Notes under the pieces: generated by a model | What the model saw: the letters and a program-made list of their open reading frames with translations, nothing else | What the model was told of the DNA's origin: nothing | Databases searched by the model: none | In this document: positions 50,638-62,997 of the stretch, in pieces | How the letters are laid out: every line of letters begins with the position of its first letter | Position numbering within the stretch: the stretch's first letter is position 1 | Position numbers and translations under genes: made by a program | From: Paractinoplanes ferrugineus | Lineage (GTDB): Bacteria; Actinomycetota; Actinomycetes; Mycobacteriales; Micromonosporaceae | Assembly (NCBI RefSeq): GCF_016862195.1 | Contig: NZ_BOMM01000016.1 | Span: 62,001 to 126,000, forward strand | Reading direction: 5' to 3' | DNA length: 64,000 nucleotides

Positions 50638-51023
50638 GGCTGCCCCGTTCCTCAGGGTGCCCCTCGGGCACATAGTGCCGACGGGTGATTCCCGCATTTC
50701 GGCACCCGTAACGGATCGCCGGAATTTCACCCGGAAGTGGCCGGTCCGCGCCGATCCGCCTGTTGATCGGAGCTGGGCGGCAGACTGCGGCTGGGGCGCG
50801 AAGGTCGGCGACGCGAACGCCTACCGGAGCACCGACGCCGCCGGCACGCCGCACTTCCCGGGTTTCGGCGGGGACGCCCGCGAGTGGCTGCCGCGCCACC
50901 GCCCCATCCGCAGCGGCCCGGCGCGGGTGCTCGCCACCTGGTAGGCAGGCACTGACAGAACCCCCCACCCGGCCGTGCGGCGGGCAAGACTTGGCGGTGA
51001 CAAACCGACGAAAGGACCTCACG
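50638..51023. other. 386-base stretch without an assigned gene
   Basis: Holds the divergent promoters of the CoxM-like gene and the SDR. A plus-strand frame ending at 50944 reads AYRSTDAAGTPHFPGFGGD and REWLPRHRPIRSGPARVLAT. It looks protein-like but has no start codon with a ribosome-binding site and no recognised family, so it may be a gene remnant. AAAGGA for the SDR lies at 51011-51016. Confidence 0.4.
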
Positions 51024-51848
51024 ATGGCCAGGACCTGGTTCATCACCGGCACCTCCCGCGGCTTCGGCCGCGAGTGGGCCGAGGCGGCACTCGAGCGCGG
51101 CGACCGGGTCGCCGCCACCGCCCGGGACGCGGCGACGCTCGACGACCTGGTCGCCGAGTACGGCGACAACGTGCTGGCGCTCACCCTCGACGTCACCGAC
51201 CGGGACGCCGTCGACGCGTCGCTGCGGCAGGCGTTCGAGAAGTTCGGACGGCTCGACGTGGTCGTCAACAACGCCGGTTACGGGCAGTTCGGCATGATCG
51301 AGGAGATCAGCGAGGCGCAGGCCCGCGCGCAGCTCGAGACGAACGTGTTCGGGGCGCTGTGGGTCACCCAGGCGGCGCTGCCCTATCTGCGGGAGAGCGG
51401 CGGCGGCCACATCATCCAGGTGTCCTCGATCGGCGGCATCTCGGCGTTCCCCAACATCGGCATCTACAACGCCTCCAAGTGGGCGCTCGAGGGCTTCAGC
51501 CAGGCGCTCGCGCAGGAGGTGGCACTGTTCGGCATCAAGGTCACGCTGGTCGAGCCGGGTGGTTTCAGCACCGACTGGGGCGGCTCGTCGGCGCAGCACG
51601 CGACGCCGTTGCCGGTATATGACAAAGTGCGTGAGGTGGCCGCCGAGGGCCGCCGCAAGCGGGTCGCCGACCCGGGTGACCCGACCGCGACGCGCACCGC
51701 GATCCTGAAGATCGTCGACGCCGAGAACCCGCCGCTGCGCGTGTTCTTCGGCGAGGCCCCGCTCGGCATCGCCACCGCCGACTACGAGTCGCGGCTGGCC
51801 GAGTGGCGCGAATGGCAGCACGTCGCCGTCGAGGCCCAGCGCGGCTGA
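51024..51848 (+). CDS. Short-chain dehydrogenase/reductase
   Basis: 274 aa classical SDR. Cofactor motif TGTSRGFGREWAEAAL near residue 8, DVTDRDAV, NNAGYGQFG near 83, catalytic Ser in SSIGGISAF near 133, and the YNASK Tyr/Lys pair near 147. VEPGGFSTDWGG is typical of SDRs named 'oxidoreductase' or ketoreductase. NADP is likely because an Arg follows the first strand (ATARDAA). The substrate is unknown. AAAGGA eight bases upstream supports the ATG. Confidence 0.93.
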   Translation: MARTWFITGTSRGFGREWAEAALERGDRVAATARDAATLDDLVAEYGDNVLALTLDVTDRDAVDASLRQAFEKFGRLDVVVNNAGYGQFGMIEEISEAQARAQLETNVFGALWVTQAALPYLRESGGGHIIQVSSIGGISAFPNIGIYNASKWALEGFSQALAQEVALFGIKVTLVEPGGFSTDWGGSSAQHATPLPVYDKVREVAAEGRRKRVADPGDPTATRTAILKIVDAENPPLRVFFGEAPLGIATADYESRLAEWREWQHVAVEAQRG

Positions 51849-51878
51849 GGCCGCGCAACCGGAGCAGCGCCCTAAACT

Positions 51879-51907
51879 TGATTCATTCCAGAATAGTGGT
51901 CTAGGGT
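51879..51907 (+). promoter_or_regulatory. furA-katG promoter with possible FurA box
   Basis: TTGATT (51879-51884) and TAGGGT (51902-51907) are spaced by 17 bases, and the GTG of furA follows seven bases later, so the transcript should be leaderless. ATTCCAGAAT (51884-51893), a short palindrome within an AT-rich block, lies in the spacer where a FurA repressor could bind. Confidence 0.6.
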
Positions 51908-51914
51908 TCTGCTC

Positions 51915-55287
<3,373 letters not shown>

Positions 55288-55354
55288 GGCGGGATCGTAC
55301 GAGATCCGGTCGCGTTTTTGTGTTTTCCGCGGGCCCGCGTTCCGTCTCCCTGTC

Positions 55355-55858
55355 GTGGTCATCGAAGCCGGCCGGCACCGCCGTCCCGCCTCCCCGGTCC
55401 GGCGGGGCGGGCTGGTCGTGTTGTGCTGGCTCGCGGTGGTCACCGCCGCGCCCCGCCGGCATTCCTCCGAGCTGGTGCACGGCCTCGCCCTGTTCGGCCA
55501 CCTGGTGTCGGTGGTCCTCGGTTTCGGCGCGGTGCTGCTCGTCGACTGGTTCGGGCTGTTGTGGCTGGCCGGCCGGCGCACGCTGGACGACGTCCGGCGG
55601 ACCGCCGAGGGCGCGCACGTCCCGATCTGGCTGGGTTTCGCCGGCCTGCTCGGCACCGGGCTGTTCCTCGGCCCGCCGTCGCCGACGAAGGCGTTCGCGG
55701 TGCTGCTCGTCGGGGTCAACGGCGTCTACACCGCCCGGCTGATGCCCGCGATGGCACGCGGCTCCCGGCTGCTCACCCGGTCGCTGGTGGCGACCGGGAT
55801 CTCGCAGCTGGGCTGGTGGACGGCGGTCGTGCTGGGCTTCCTCACCAGCCGGTCGTGA
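55355..55858 (+). CDS. Small multi-pass membrane protein
   Basis: 167 aa from GTG 55355. About five hydrophobic segments (LVVLCWLAVVTAA, LALFGHLVSVVLGFGAVLLVD, GLLGTGLFLG, AFAVLLVGVNG, WWTAVVLGFLT). A His-containing segment (LFGHLVSVVLGFG) could bind haem or metal, as in some DUF2269-like membrane proteins, but this is speculation. The start is uncertain: no good ribosome-binding site exists, and GTG at 55322 is another choice. Divergent from the PH-domain gene. Confidence 0.6.
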   Translation: MVIEAGRHRRPASPVRRGGLVVLCWLAVVTAAPRRHSSELVHGLALFGHLVSVVLGFGAVLLVDWFGLLWLAGRRTLDDVRRTAEGAHVPIWLGFAGLLGTGLFLGPPSPTKAFAVLLVGVNGVYTARLMPAMARGSRLLTRSLVATGISQLGWWTAVVLGFLTSRS

Positions 55859-55881
55859 GGCTCACCGGCCGGTCGTGGAGC

Positions 55882-56286
55882 TCAGGCGTCTCCCCAGACC
55901 GCGAGCTCGCCGCCGGCCAGGCAGACGAGCAGCAGGCCGGCCGGGCCGACGAGGGCCCACGACTCGAAGTCGGGGTCGGGGGCGACGAGCAGCTGGCTGC
56001 CGCTACCGAAGGTGACTTCCAGCTCGCCGGTCTCGCGGGCCCGGGCGGTGCGCACCGTCTCGCCGAGCAGGGTGGCGAGAACGTCCGAACTGGTCACTCC
56101 GGGTTCGACGGCGAACGGGCCGTTCGGGCCGACCAGCAGCGCCGGGGCCTCGATCACCACCTGGTTGCGGTTGGACAGGCTCAGCACGATGGCGTGGTCG
56201 AGACGTACGTATTCCAGCCGGTGACCGATCAGCACGTCGAGTCGCCGCGCCTGCCGGGGACGTAAATCAGCCATGACTGTCACCAT
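55882..56286 (-). CDS. DUF6188 family protein
   Basis: 134 aa soluble beta-rich protein. RRLDVLIGHRLEYVRLDHAI and VVIEAPALLVGPNG resemble DUF6188, a small actinobacterial family of unknown function. It ends with LLVCLAGGELAVWG. GAAGG lies seven bases before the ATG 56286; a second in-frame ATG at 56274 is possible. It is divergent from the secreted peptidase gene. Confidence 0.68.
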   Translation of the reverse strand: MVTVMADLRPRQARRLDVLIGHRLEYVRLDHAIVLSLSNRNQVVIEAPALLVGPNGPFAVEPGVTSSDVLATLLGETVRTARARETGELEVTFGSGSQLLVAPDPDFESWALVGPAGLLLVCLAGGELAVWGDA

Positions 56287-56430
56287 GTGTAACCTTCGAT
56301 CGCTCGTGATGCGCTGTTCGCTGGACCGTATCGAGGTGTTCCATAACGGGGCCTTAAATAAGCGGTCCCCGTCAAGATCGATACATTCGACTACGTTGAG
56401 GGGATTGTCGGACTTCCGGGGGGAGTTCCC

Positions 56431-58071
56431 TTGCTACTTCGCCGCCTCTTGGCCGCTGCCGTCACCGCGACGATCGGCGCCGTCACCACGACCGCCGGCG
56501 CCGGCCTGCTGGCCCCCAGCCCGGCCGGCGCGAGCCCGCCCGTCCCGCCGGTCGCCTGGGCCGACTGCCGGGACGGCTTCGAGTGCACGACCGTCCCGGC
56601 GCCACTCGACTACGACCGTCCACACGGCACCCAGATCGCCCTCGCGCTGCTGCGGCTGCCCGCCACCGACCCGGCGCACCGGATCGGGTCGCTGCTGATC
56701 AACCCGGGCGGACCGGGCGGTTCCGGAGTGGACTTCGTCCGGGCGTACGCCACCTATCTGCCGGCCGACGTGCGGGCGCGCTTCGACATCGTCGGGTTCG
56801 ATCCGCGCGGCATCCACGCCAGCACCCCGCTGCTCTGTTTCGACTCCTATGCCGACGCGGTGGCGTCGCTGCCGCCGATGCCGTTTCCGCAGACCACCGG
56901 CGAAGAGTGGCAGCAGCGCGCCGCCGACGACAAGCTCGCCGCCGCCTGCGCCCGGCACGGCGGGGCCATCCGCGACCACATGTCCAGCGCCGACGCGGCC
57001 CGGGACATGGACCTGCTGCGCCGGGTTCTCGGCGACAAGAAGCTGAGCTACCTGGGCTATTCCTACGGGTCACTGCTCGGCCAGAACTACGCCAACATGT
57101 TCCCCGGCAACTTCCGCGCGCTCGTCATCGACGGCGTCGTCGACCCGACCCGGTGGGTGGGCAGCGGGTCGGGCGACGTCCCGCTCGGCACCCGCATCGG
57201 CAGTGCCGACGGCGCGCGGGCCACGCTCGGCGAGTTCTTCCGGCTGTGCGACGCGGCCGGCCCGAACTGCGCGTTCTCCGGCGGGGCGGCCGACCGTTAC
57301 GCGGCGCTGGCGGCGAAGCTGCGCGAACACCCGGTGCCGGTGATCGATCCCACCACCGGGGAGGCGAGCACGCTGACCTACAACGCTCTGATCGCCGGCA
57401 CCCTAGGCTCGCTCTACACGGCCGTGAGCTGGCCCGACCTGGCCGCCGTGCTCGCCTCCGTGCAGGACCAGACCTCCCCGGCCGAGCTCGGCCGCCGGCT
57501 GGCCCGGCTGCGCTCGCAGCTCGGGGTGCCCGACTACCCGAACGACGTCGAGGGCTCCCCCGGGGTGGCCTGCTCGGACACGGTCAACCCGCGGTCGTTC
57601 GGGGTCTGGCAGCGGGCCGCCGACCGGGCCGAGCAGCAGTACGGCTATTTCGGCCGGGTCTGGAACTGGACGTGGAGCGCGTGCCGGGCATGGCCGGCGA
57701 GCGCGGGTCAGGACCGCTACCTCGGCCCGTGGACGACGCGTACGGCCGCCCCGGTCCTGGTCGTCGGCAACTACTTCGACCCGGCCACCCGCTACCAGGG
57801 CGCGGTGGCGGCAGCGCACCTGCTGCCGAACTCGCGTCTGCTGTCGTACGCCGGGTGGGGGCACGCGGCGTACTTCATCGCGTTCAACCCCTGCGTCAAC
57901 GACCGGGTCGGCGAATACCTGATCACCGGCCGGCCGCCCGCGCCGGGCACGGTCTGCCAGCCGGTCGGCTCGCCGTTCGACGCACCGGCCCCGGCTGCCT
58001 CGGCCGCCCCGGCCGGCACCGCCGGTGTCTTCCTGCCCACCGCGGTGCGCGAGGCCCTGCGCGCCGACTGA
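56431..58071 (+). CDS. Secreted S33-type tripeptidyl aminopeptidase
   Basis: 546 aa with a signal peptide (residues 1-34, LLAAAVTATIGAVTTTAGAG and cleavage near AGASPP). It matches Streptomyces tripeptidyl aminopeptidase-like alpha/beta hydrolases. LLINPGGPGGSGVDF near residue 88 gives the oxyanion hole, GFDPRGIHASTP follows, and the nucleophile is in SYLGYSYGSLLGQNYANMFP near 208. Asp is in NYFDPATRYQGA and His is in GWGHAAYF; the C-terminal TAP-like domain is present. It should trim peptides outside the cell. The TTG start has GGGGGGAG before it. Confidence 0.9.
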   Translation: MLLRRLLAAAVTATIGAVTTTAGAGLLAPSPAGASPPVPPVAWADCRDGFECTTVPAPLDYDRPHGTQIALALLRLPATDPAHRIGSLLINPGGPGGSGVDFVRAYATYLPADVRARFDIVGFDPRGIHASTPLLCFDSYADAVASLPPMPFPQTTGEEWQQRAADDKLAAACARHGGAIRDHMSSADAARDMDLLRRVLGDKKLSYLGYSYGSLLGQNYANMFPGNFRALVIDGVVDPTRWVGSGSGDVPLGTRIGSADGARATLGEFFRLCDAAGPNCAFSGGAADRYAALAAKLREHPVPVIDPTTGEASTLTYNALIAGTLGSLYTAVSWPDLAAVLASVQDQTSPAELGRRLARLRSQLGVPDYPNDVEGSPGVACSDTVNPRSFGVWQRAADRAEQQYGYFGRVWNWTWSACRAWPASAGQDRYLGPWTTRTAAPVLVVGNYFDPATRYQGAVAAAHLLPNSRLLSYAGWGHAAYFIAFNPCVNDRVGEYLITGRPPAPGTVCQPVGSPFDAPAPAASAAPAGTAGVFLPTAVREALRAD

Positions 58072-58116
58072 CGTATTCGCCCGTCGGGTGCCGGCCGGCC
58101 GTGAGAACGTCGAAGG

Positions 58117-58698
58117 ATGATCGCGGTTCCGGCCGGCACCACTCTCACGCTCCGCTGCCAGGGCGAGCCCGATCTGCCGCTGATGTCGCTGGCGCAGGTA
58201 CGGGCCGACTTCGTCACCGAGCTGCCGCCGATCATGGTGCTCAGCCTCGACGAGCCCGGCACCCGGCGCTACGGCATCCTCGAGCTGGTCACCAGCGCCG
58301 GCGTCACCTGGGTGGAGGCCGAGCTGCGCGACGGCCGGGTCACCGTGACCGGCGGTCTGGCCACCGACGTGGTGCAGCGGCGGGGCGCGCCGCGGCGGCC
58401 GGGGACCTATCCGGCGACCGGGACCGCCCAGGTGGACTCGGCCGCGGGGCGCAAGCTGGTGGCGGTGTCGGGGCACGTCGAGGACGTCTCCACCGGGGGC
58501 CTGCTGCTGCGCGCCTCGGGGCCGGACAGCCCGCATCTCCCCCGCGACATCGAGCGCGCCCTGCTGCACGTCGCCATGCCGTGGGGGGTGATGACCGCCG
58601 CCCTCAAGCCGGTCGAGCAGATCGCCGACCAGCTGCGCGGCACCTACGAGTGGCTCGACCCGGCGGATTCGGCGGCGCTGCGCGAGTTCTGCCCCTAA
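58117..58698 (+). CDS. PilZ-domain c-di-GMP receptor
   Basis: 193 aa. An N-terminal beta domain (YcgR-N-like, residues 1-85) is followed by a PilZ domain with both binding motifs: RxxxR as Arg89-GAP-Arg93 and DxSxxG as Asp123-V-S-T-G-G. It should bind c-di-GMP in the cytoplasm and act on motility, secretion or development. The gene lies in the same window as three GGDEF/EAL proteins and an MCP. No good Shine-Dalgarno sequence exists; GAACGT plus six bases fits a weak leaderless start. Confidence 0.8.
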   Translation: MIAVPAGTTLTLRCQGEPDLPLMSLAQVRADFVTELPPIMVLSLDEPGTRRYGILELVTSAGVTWVEAELRDGRVTVTGGLATDVVQRRGAPRRPGTYPATGTAQVDSAAGRKLVAVSGHVEDVSTGGLLLRASGPDSPHLPRDIERALLHVAMPWGVMTAALKPVEQIADQLRGTYEWLDPADSAALREFCP

Positions 58699-58710
58699 GG
58701 GCAGTATTTA

Positions 58711-58739
58711 TTGACAGTCGCCGATCTAGCAGCTTTGTT
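58711..58739 (+). promoter_or_regulatory. Promoter of the GH76 gene
   Basis: TTGACA (58711-58716), 17 bases, TTTGTT (58734-58739), then six bases to the ATG. It has an optimal -35 hexamer in an AT-rich patch, and implies a leaderless message. Confidence 0.6.
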
Positions 58740-58745
58740 AACTTT

Positions 58746-60149
58746 ATGAACATCGTTGCCTTGGTCACGGCCGCGACCCTGCTCAGCCCCTCGCCGCCGG
58801 CGGCGCTCGCCGCCCCGATCTGCAACCGCTACTGCGACGGCCGCGAAGCCGCCCTCGCGTCCGCCGACCGGGTCCCGGTCAGCACGAGCATCTACGGCCG
58901 CGTCATCAAGACGCATGTCGACGACACCGACGCGATGGCCTGGGCGAGCCTGGAGAACGGCTCGGCCGGTGACGAGGTGTGGCTGGACCGCTCATTCGAC
59001 GGCGGCCAGAGCTGGGCCGACGGCGCCAAGCTCGGCGACACCAGCGCCGCGACCCGCACCGGCCAGTTCAACGTCGACGACTGGGGCGGCAACGGCGTCG
59101 GGGCGCTGCGGGCCTGCGGCAAGGCCGGTGACCGGGCCGAGATCGCCTGCACCGCCTGGACCCGCAGCACCTGGAACGCGTGGGACCGGCGGACCGCCGC
59201 GGCGACCGCGCTGATGATGCGCTTCGACCGCAGCACCGGCCTCTTCGACCACGACGGCTGGTGGACCGGGGCCAACGCGCTCACCGCGATCATCGACAAC
59301 GCCCGGCGCAGCGGCATGAACAGCTACCGGTACGCGGTGGCGAGCACCTACGACAAGCAGGTCACGGCGCGGCTCGGGCAGTTCCGCAACGAATACCTCG
59401 ACGACACCGGCTGGTGGGGCCTCGCCTGGGTGGCGGCGTACGACCTGACCGGCGACAGCCGCTATCTGACCACCGCCCGCGCCGACGCCGAGTGGATGCA
59501 CAGCTACTGGGACACGCGATGCGGCGGCGGGGTCTACTGGAGCACCGCCCGCACCGTCAAGAACGCCATCCCCAACAGCCTCTACATCCAGCTCAACGCC
59601 GCGCTCAGCAGCCGGATCAGCGGTGACACGGTCTACCGGCAGCGGGCGCAGGCGGGCTGGACGTGGTTCCGGGGCACCGGCATGCTCAACGGCTCCGACC
59701 TCGTCAACGACGGCGTCGACCTCGGCACCTGCAAGAACAACGGAGACGTGACCTGGACGTACAACCAGGGAGTGCTGATCAACGCGCTCGTCCAGCTCAA
59801 CCGGCTGACCGGGGACTCCGGCCTGCTCAGTACGGCACGCCGGATCGGCGACGCGATGACGACGAGCGCCTACCTCTCCCCCGGCGGCATCCTGCGCGAG
59901 CCCAACGAACCGGACACCTGCACGGGCGACGGGGTGTCGTTCAAGGGCGCGGCGATCCGCGGGCTGGGCGTGCTCAACCGCGTCACCGGCGGCGCTTACG
60001 ACGACTACCTGCGGCGCAACGCCGACAGCGCCGTCGGCAAGGACCGCAACAGCATCGACGCGTACGGCTCGCACTGGGCCGGCCCCTACCTCAGCACCGG
60101 CCATGGATGCCAGCACAGTGCCGTCGACCTGCTCAACGCCGCCCCGTAA
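58746..60149 (+). CDS. Secreted GH76 alpha-1,6-mannanase
   Basis: 467 aa. Signal peptide (NIVALVTAATLLSPSPPAAL, cleavage near ALAAP). Residues ~25-135 form a preceding beta-rich region with YCDGREAALAS and WLDRSFDGGQSWADG. The family 76 (alpha/alpha)6 barrel then carries the catalytic pair Asp-Asp in EYLDDTGWWGLAW near residue 218. Other conserved blocks are CGGGVYW, TYNQGVLINAL and SFKGAAIRGL. It hydrolyses alpha-1,6-mannan, for example of fungal walls or mycobacterial glycolipids. No terminal carbohydrate-binding module is present. Confidence 0.92.
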   Translation: MNIVALVTAATLLSPSPPAALAAPICNRYCDGREAALASADRVPVSTSIYGRVIKTHVDDTDAMAWASLENGSAGDEVWLDRSFDGGQSWADGAKLGDTSAATRTGQFNVDDWGGNGVGALRACGKAGDRAEIACTAWTRSTWNAWDRRTAAATALMMRFDRSTGLFDHDGWWTGANALTAIIDNARRSGMNSYRYAVASTYDKQVTARLGQFRNEYLDDTGWWGLAWVAAYDLTGDSRYLTTARADAEWMHSYWDTRCGGGVYWSTARTVKNAIPNSLYIQLNAALSSRISGDTVYRQRAQAGWTWFRGTGMLNGSDLVNDGVDLGTCKNNGDVTWTYNQGVLINALVQLNRLTGDSGLLSTARRIGDAMTTSAYLSPGGILREPNEPDTCTGDGVSFKGAAIRGLGVLNRVTGGAYDDYLRRNADSAVGKDRNSIDAYGSHWAGPYLSTGHGCQHSAVDLLNAAP

Positions 60150-60158
60150 CGTTCGGGC

Positions 60159-60773
60159 GTGACTTTCTCCGGCTGGCCGGTCGAAGCGCTGGAGTTCTAC
60201 GAGGGGCTCGGCGCCGACAACTCGAAGACCTACTGGACCGCGCACCTGCCGTTCTACGAGGAGCAGGTACGCGCGCCGATGGCGGAACTGCTGGCGGAAC
60301 TGGAACCGGAGTTCGGGCCGGGGAAGATCTTCCGCCCGTACCGTGATGTGCGGTTCAGCAAGGACAAGACCCCCTACAAGGACCACCTCGGGGGTTGGCT
60401 GCATTTCGGGGGCTACCTCCAGCTCTCGGCGGACGGCCTCGCCGCCGGTTCCGGGATGTACCACATGGAACCCGACCAGCTCGACCGCTACCGGCGGGCG
60501 GTGGCCGACCCGCGCACCGGCGCCGAGCTGGCGGCGATCGTCGACAAGGTCGGCGGGGTGCGCGGTCACGACAGCCTCAAGACGGCGCCGCGCGGCTTCG
60601 CCAAGGACCACCCGCGCGTCGAACTGCTGCGACACAAAGGTCTGACCACCTGGAAACAGTGGCCGCCGGCGGCCTGGCTCGGCACCGCCGCCGCCAAGAA
60701 ACGGATCGTCGACTTCTTCCGCGCCGGGCAGCCGCTGCGGCAGTGGCTGGACGAGCACGTCCGGGTCCCGTGA
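60159..60773 (+). CDS. DUF2461 (TIGR02453) family protein
   Basis: 204 aa. The DUF2461 pattern is clear: FSGWPVEALEFYEGLGADNS, KTYWTAHLPFYEEQVRAPM, RDVRFSKDKTPYKDHLGGWL, then GGYLQLSADGLAAGSGMYHM. The family is widespread and of unknown biochemistry. The GTG start has no Shine-Dalgarno sequence; TAACGT plus six bases precedes it, so a leaderless message is likely. It follows the GH76 gene by nine bases but has its own promoter. Confidence 0.9.
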   Translation: MTFSGWPVEALEFYEGLGADNSKTYWTAHLPFYEEQVRAPMAELLAELEPEFGPGKIFRPYRDVRFSKDKTPYKDHLGGWLHFGGYLQLSADGLAAGSGMYHMEPDQLDRYRRAVADPRTGAELAAIVDKVGGVRGHDSLKTAPRGFAKDHPRVELLRHKGLTTWKQWPPAAWLGTAAAKKRIVDFFRAGQPLRQWLDEHVRVP

Positions 60774-60842
60774 CCGGCGATGAGACGCCGCTCCCACCCC
60801 CCGGCACTTGAGTGAGGCGCCGCGCTGCCGATGAGGCACGCG

Positions 60843-62216
60843 ATGGAGCTGTCGGTAGTCGCCACGTGGGTCGCGGTCGCGATCATCCACGTCGGCCTGG
60901 TCTGGGTGGCCCGATCCACCGCCCGCATGCCGGGCCGGCGGTTCTTCTGGCGTGCGGTGGCCGCGGCCGGCGTGCTCTACCTGCTCGGGGACCTCGCCCA
61001 GATCGTCCTGGCGGTCCGGGACCCGCTCGCCCCGGCCGCCGCGACCGGCGGCCCGGTCCAGCTGATCGCCCTGTCCGGCGGCAGCGCCGTGATGATGGTC
61101 GCGCTGCTCGCCGTCCCGCTGGGGTTCGAGTCGCGCCGTGAGCGCGTCCGGTTCTGGCTGGACGTCGCCACCGTCATGGTGGCCGCGGTCGTGGTCGGCT
61201 GGCACCTGGTCGCCCCGGGGCTGCCCGGCGCCCTGGTCAAGGTCGTCGCCGGCCCGGTGATCCTGCTGCTGTGCGTGTTCGTGGTGGCGAAACTGGTCAT
61301 CTCCGGCACCGCCCCGTTCACCCGCACCTGCGGCCTCATCGGGGCGGGCGCGGCCGCGATCAAGTCGGGCGCCGACTGGCTGATCCGCGACGGCATCGGC
61401 GGCCACTCGCTCCACCTCTACCTGGCCTGCACGATCGCGTCGCACGCCCTGCTGGTGCTCGCCCTGCGGGTCAACCAGATCCAGCTCAGCGGCCCGGCGG
61501 CGACGTCACGGCAGCGGCCCCGGAAGCCTTACAGCCTGCTTCCGTACGGGGCGATCGCCGTCACCTACCTGCTGCTCACCGTGGCCGTGGCGCAGAACGC
61601 CACGATGACGGTGCCGATCGCGCTGGCCGGTGCCGCGCTCAGCACGGCGCTGGTGGTGCTGCGCCAGTTCATCGCGTTCCGGGAGAACGCCCGGCTGCTC
61701 GCCCAGCGCGACGCGCTCGCCGACCGCCTGCACCACCAGGCCTACCACGACGGGCTGACCGGGCTGCCCAACCGGTCGCTGTTCGCCGAACGGCTGGAGG
61801 CGGCCGTCGCCGGTGGCGGCCCGGCCGCGGCCATGCTCGTCGACCTCGACGACTTCAAGGAGGTCAACGACCGGTGGGGACACGCGGCCGGCGACGCCCT
61901 GCTGCGCGAGGTGGCCGCCCGGCTGGCGGCCTGCGTACGCGGGACCGACACGGTGGCCCGGCTCGGCGGGGACGAGTTCGCCGTGCTCCTGCCCGATCTG
62001 CACGACACCGACCCGGCCGAGATCGCCACCCGGATGGTGGCCGCCGTCGAGGTCCCGGTGATGCTGGCCGGCTTCGGCGAGGCCCGGGTCGGCGTCAGCA
62101 TCGGCGTGGCGGTCGCCGGGGCCCGCACCCGGGACGGCGACTCGCTGCTGCGCGAGGCCGATCACGCGATGTACGCGGTGAAACGCGACGGGAAAGGCTC
62201 GTACGCGCTGGCTTGA
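60843..62216 (+). CDS. Membrane diguanylate cyclase with I-site
   Basis: 457 aa. About eight N-terminal membrane segments (to residue ~285), then a GGDEF domain: VDLDDFKEVNDRWGHAAGD, and the active-site loop ARLGGDEFAVLL near 375. An RxxD inhibitory site (RGTD) lies exactly five residues before GGDEF, the canonical position for product feedback. It should make c-di-GMP from GTP. GAGG six bases before the ATG 60843 favours it over the ATG at 60831. No EAL domain. Confidence 0.91.
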   Translation: MELSVVATWVAVAIIHVGLVWVARSTARMPGRRFFWRAVAAAGVLYLLGDLAQIVLAVRDPLAPAAATGGPVQLIALSGGSAVMMVALLAVPLGFESRRERVRFWLDVATVMVAAVVVGWHLVAPGLPGALVKVVAGPVILLLCVFVVAKLVISGTAPFTRTCGLIGAGAAAIKSGADWLIRDGIGGHSLHLYLACTIASHALLVLALRVNQIQLSGPAATSRQRPRKPYSLLPYGAIAVTYLLLTVAVAQNATMTVPIALAGAALSTALVVLRQFIAFRENARLLAQRDALADRLHHQAYHDGLTGLPNRSLFAERLEAAVAGGGPAAAMLVDLDDFKEVNDRWGHAAGDALLREVAARLAACVRGTDTVARLGGDEFAVLLPDLHDTDPAEIATRMVAAVEVPVMLAGFGEARVGVSIGVAVAGARTRDGDSLLREADHAMYAVKRDGKGSYALA

Positions 62217-62262
62217 CGCACACCCGGCGGCGGGCCGCGACCCGGTCCGTACACTCGTCGGC

Positions 62263-62991
62263 ATGATCTTGTTGCTCTTGCGGCACGGTCAGAGCGAGAG
62301 CAACGCGGCCGACATCTTCACCGGCTGGTCCGACCCGCCGCTGAGCGCGCTCGGCCGCGCCCAGGCCCACGACGCCGGGGTGGCACTGCGTTCCCTCGGC
62401 ACCGCCCCCACCTCGGTGCACACGTCGCTGCTCGACCGGTCGATCACCACCGCGCAGATCGTGCTCGGCCCGCTGGGCCGCGAGTGGCTGCCGGTGCACC
62501 GGTCGTGGCGCCTCAACGAACGCCACTACGGCGCCCTGACCGGCCGTGACAAACGCTCCGTCGCGGCCTCGGCCGGCCCCGACGTCTACCGCGCCTGGCA
62601 CCGCTCCTACGCCACCGCGCCGCCCCCCATGAGCGAGGAACAGGCCGCCGAGATGTACGCCGACGAGCGGTACGCCCGGTCGGGACGGCCCCGCACGGAG
62701 AGCCTCGCCGACGTCTGGGCCCGGACCCGCCCGTACTGGACCGATGTTCTTCTGCCCCGGCTGCACGCCGGTGAGACGCCGCTGGTGGTGGGGCACGGCA
62801 ACAGCTTGCGCGCCTTCGTGATGTTCCTCGAGGGGCTCGGCCCCGACGAGGTCGAGAAGCTCGACATCCCGACGGCGGTGCCGATGCGCTACCGCATCGG
62901 CGCGCGCGGCACCGCGATCCCCGATCCGGCCGGCCGTTACCTCGACCCGGCCGCGGCGAGCGAAAGAATCCGGATCGGTCTGACACCATGA
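62263..62991 (+). CDS. 2,3-bisphosphoglycerate-dependent phosphoglycerate mutase family
   Basis: 242 aa histidine phosphatase superfamily. The phospho-accepting His is in LLLLRHGQSESNAADIFTGW, with NERHYGALTGRDK near residue 85 and the second His in VVGHGNSLRAFVMF near 175. LDIPTAVPMRYR is the GpmA end. It interconverts 3- and 2-phosphoglycerate. Actinobacteria often carry a second paralogue, so I do not assign it as the main glycolytic gene. TACACT plus seven bases before the ATG suggests a leaderless message. Confidence 0.88.
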   Translation: MILLLLRHGQSESNAADIFTGWSDPPLSALGRAQAHDAGVALRSLGTAPTSVHTSLLDRSITTAQIVLGPLGREWLPVHRSWRLNERHYGALTGRDKRSVAASAGPDVYRAWHRSYATAPPPMSEEQAAEMYADERYARSGRPRTESLADVWARTRPYWTDVLLPRLHAGETPLVVGHGNSLRAFVMFLEGLGPDEVEKLDIPTAVPMRYRIGARGTAIPDPAGRYLDPAAASERIRIGLTP

Positions 62992-62997
62992 CGGACT

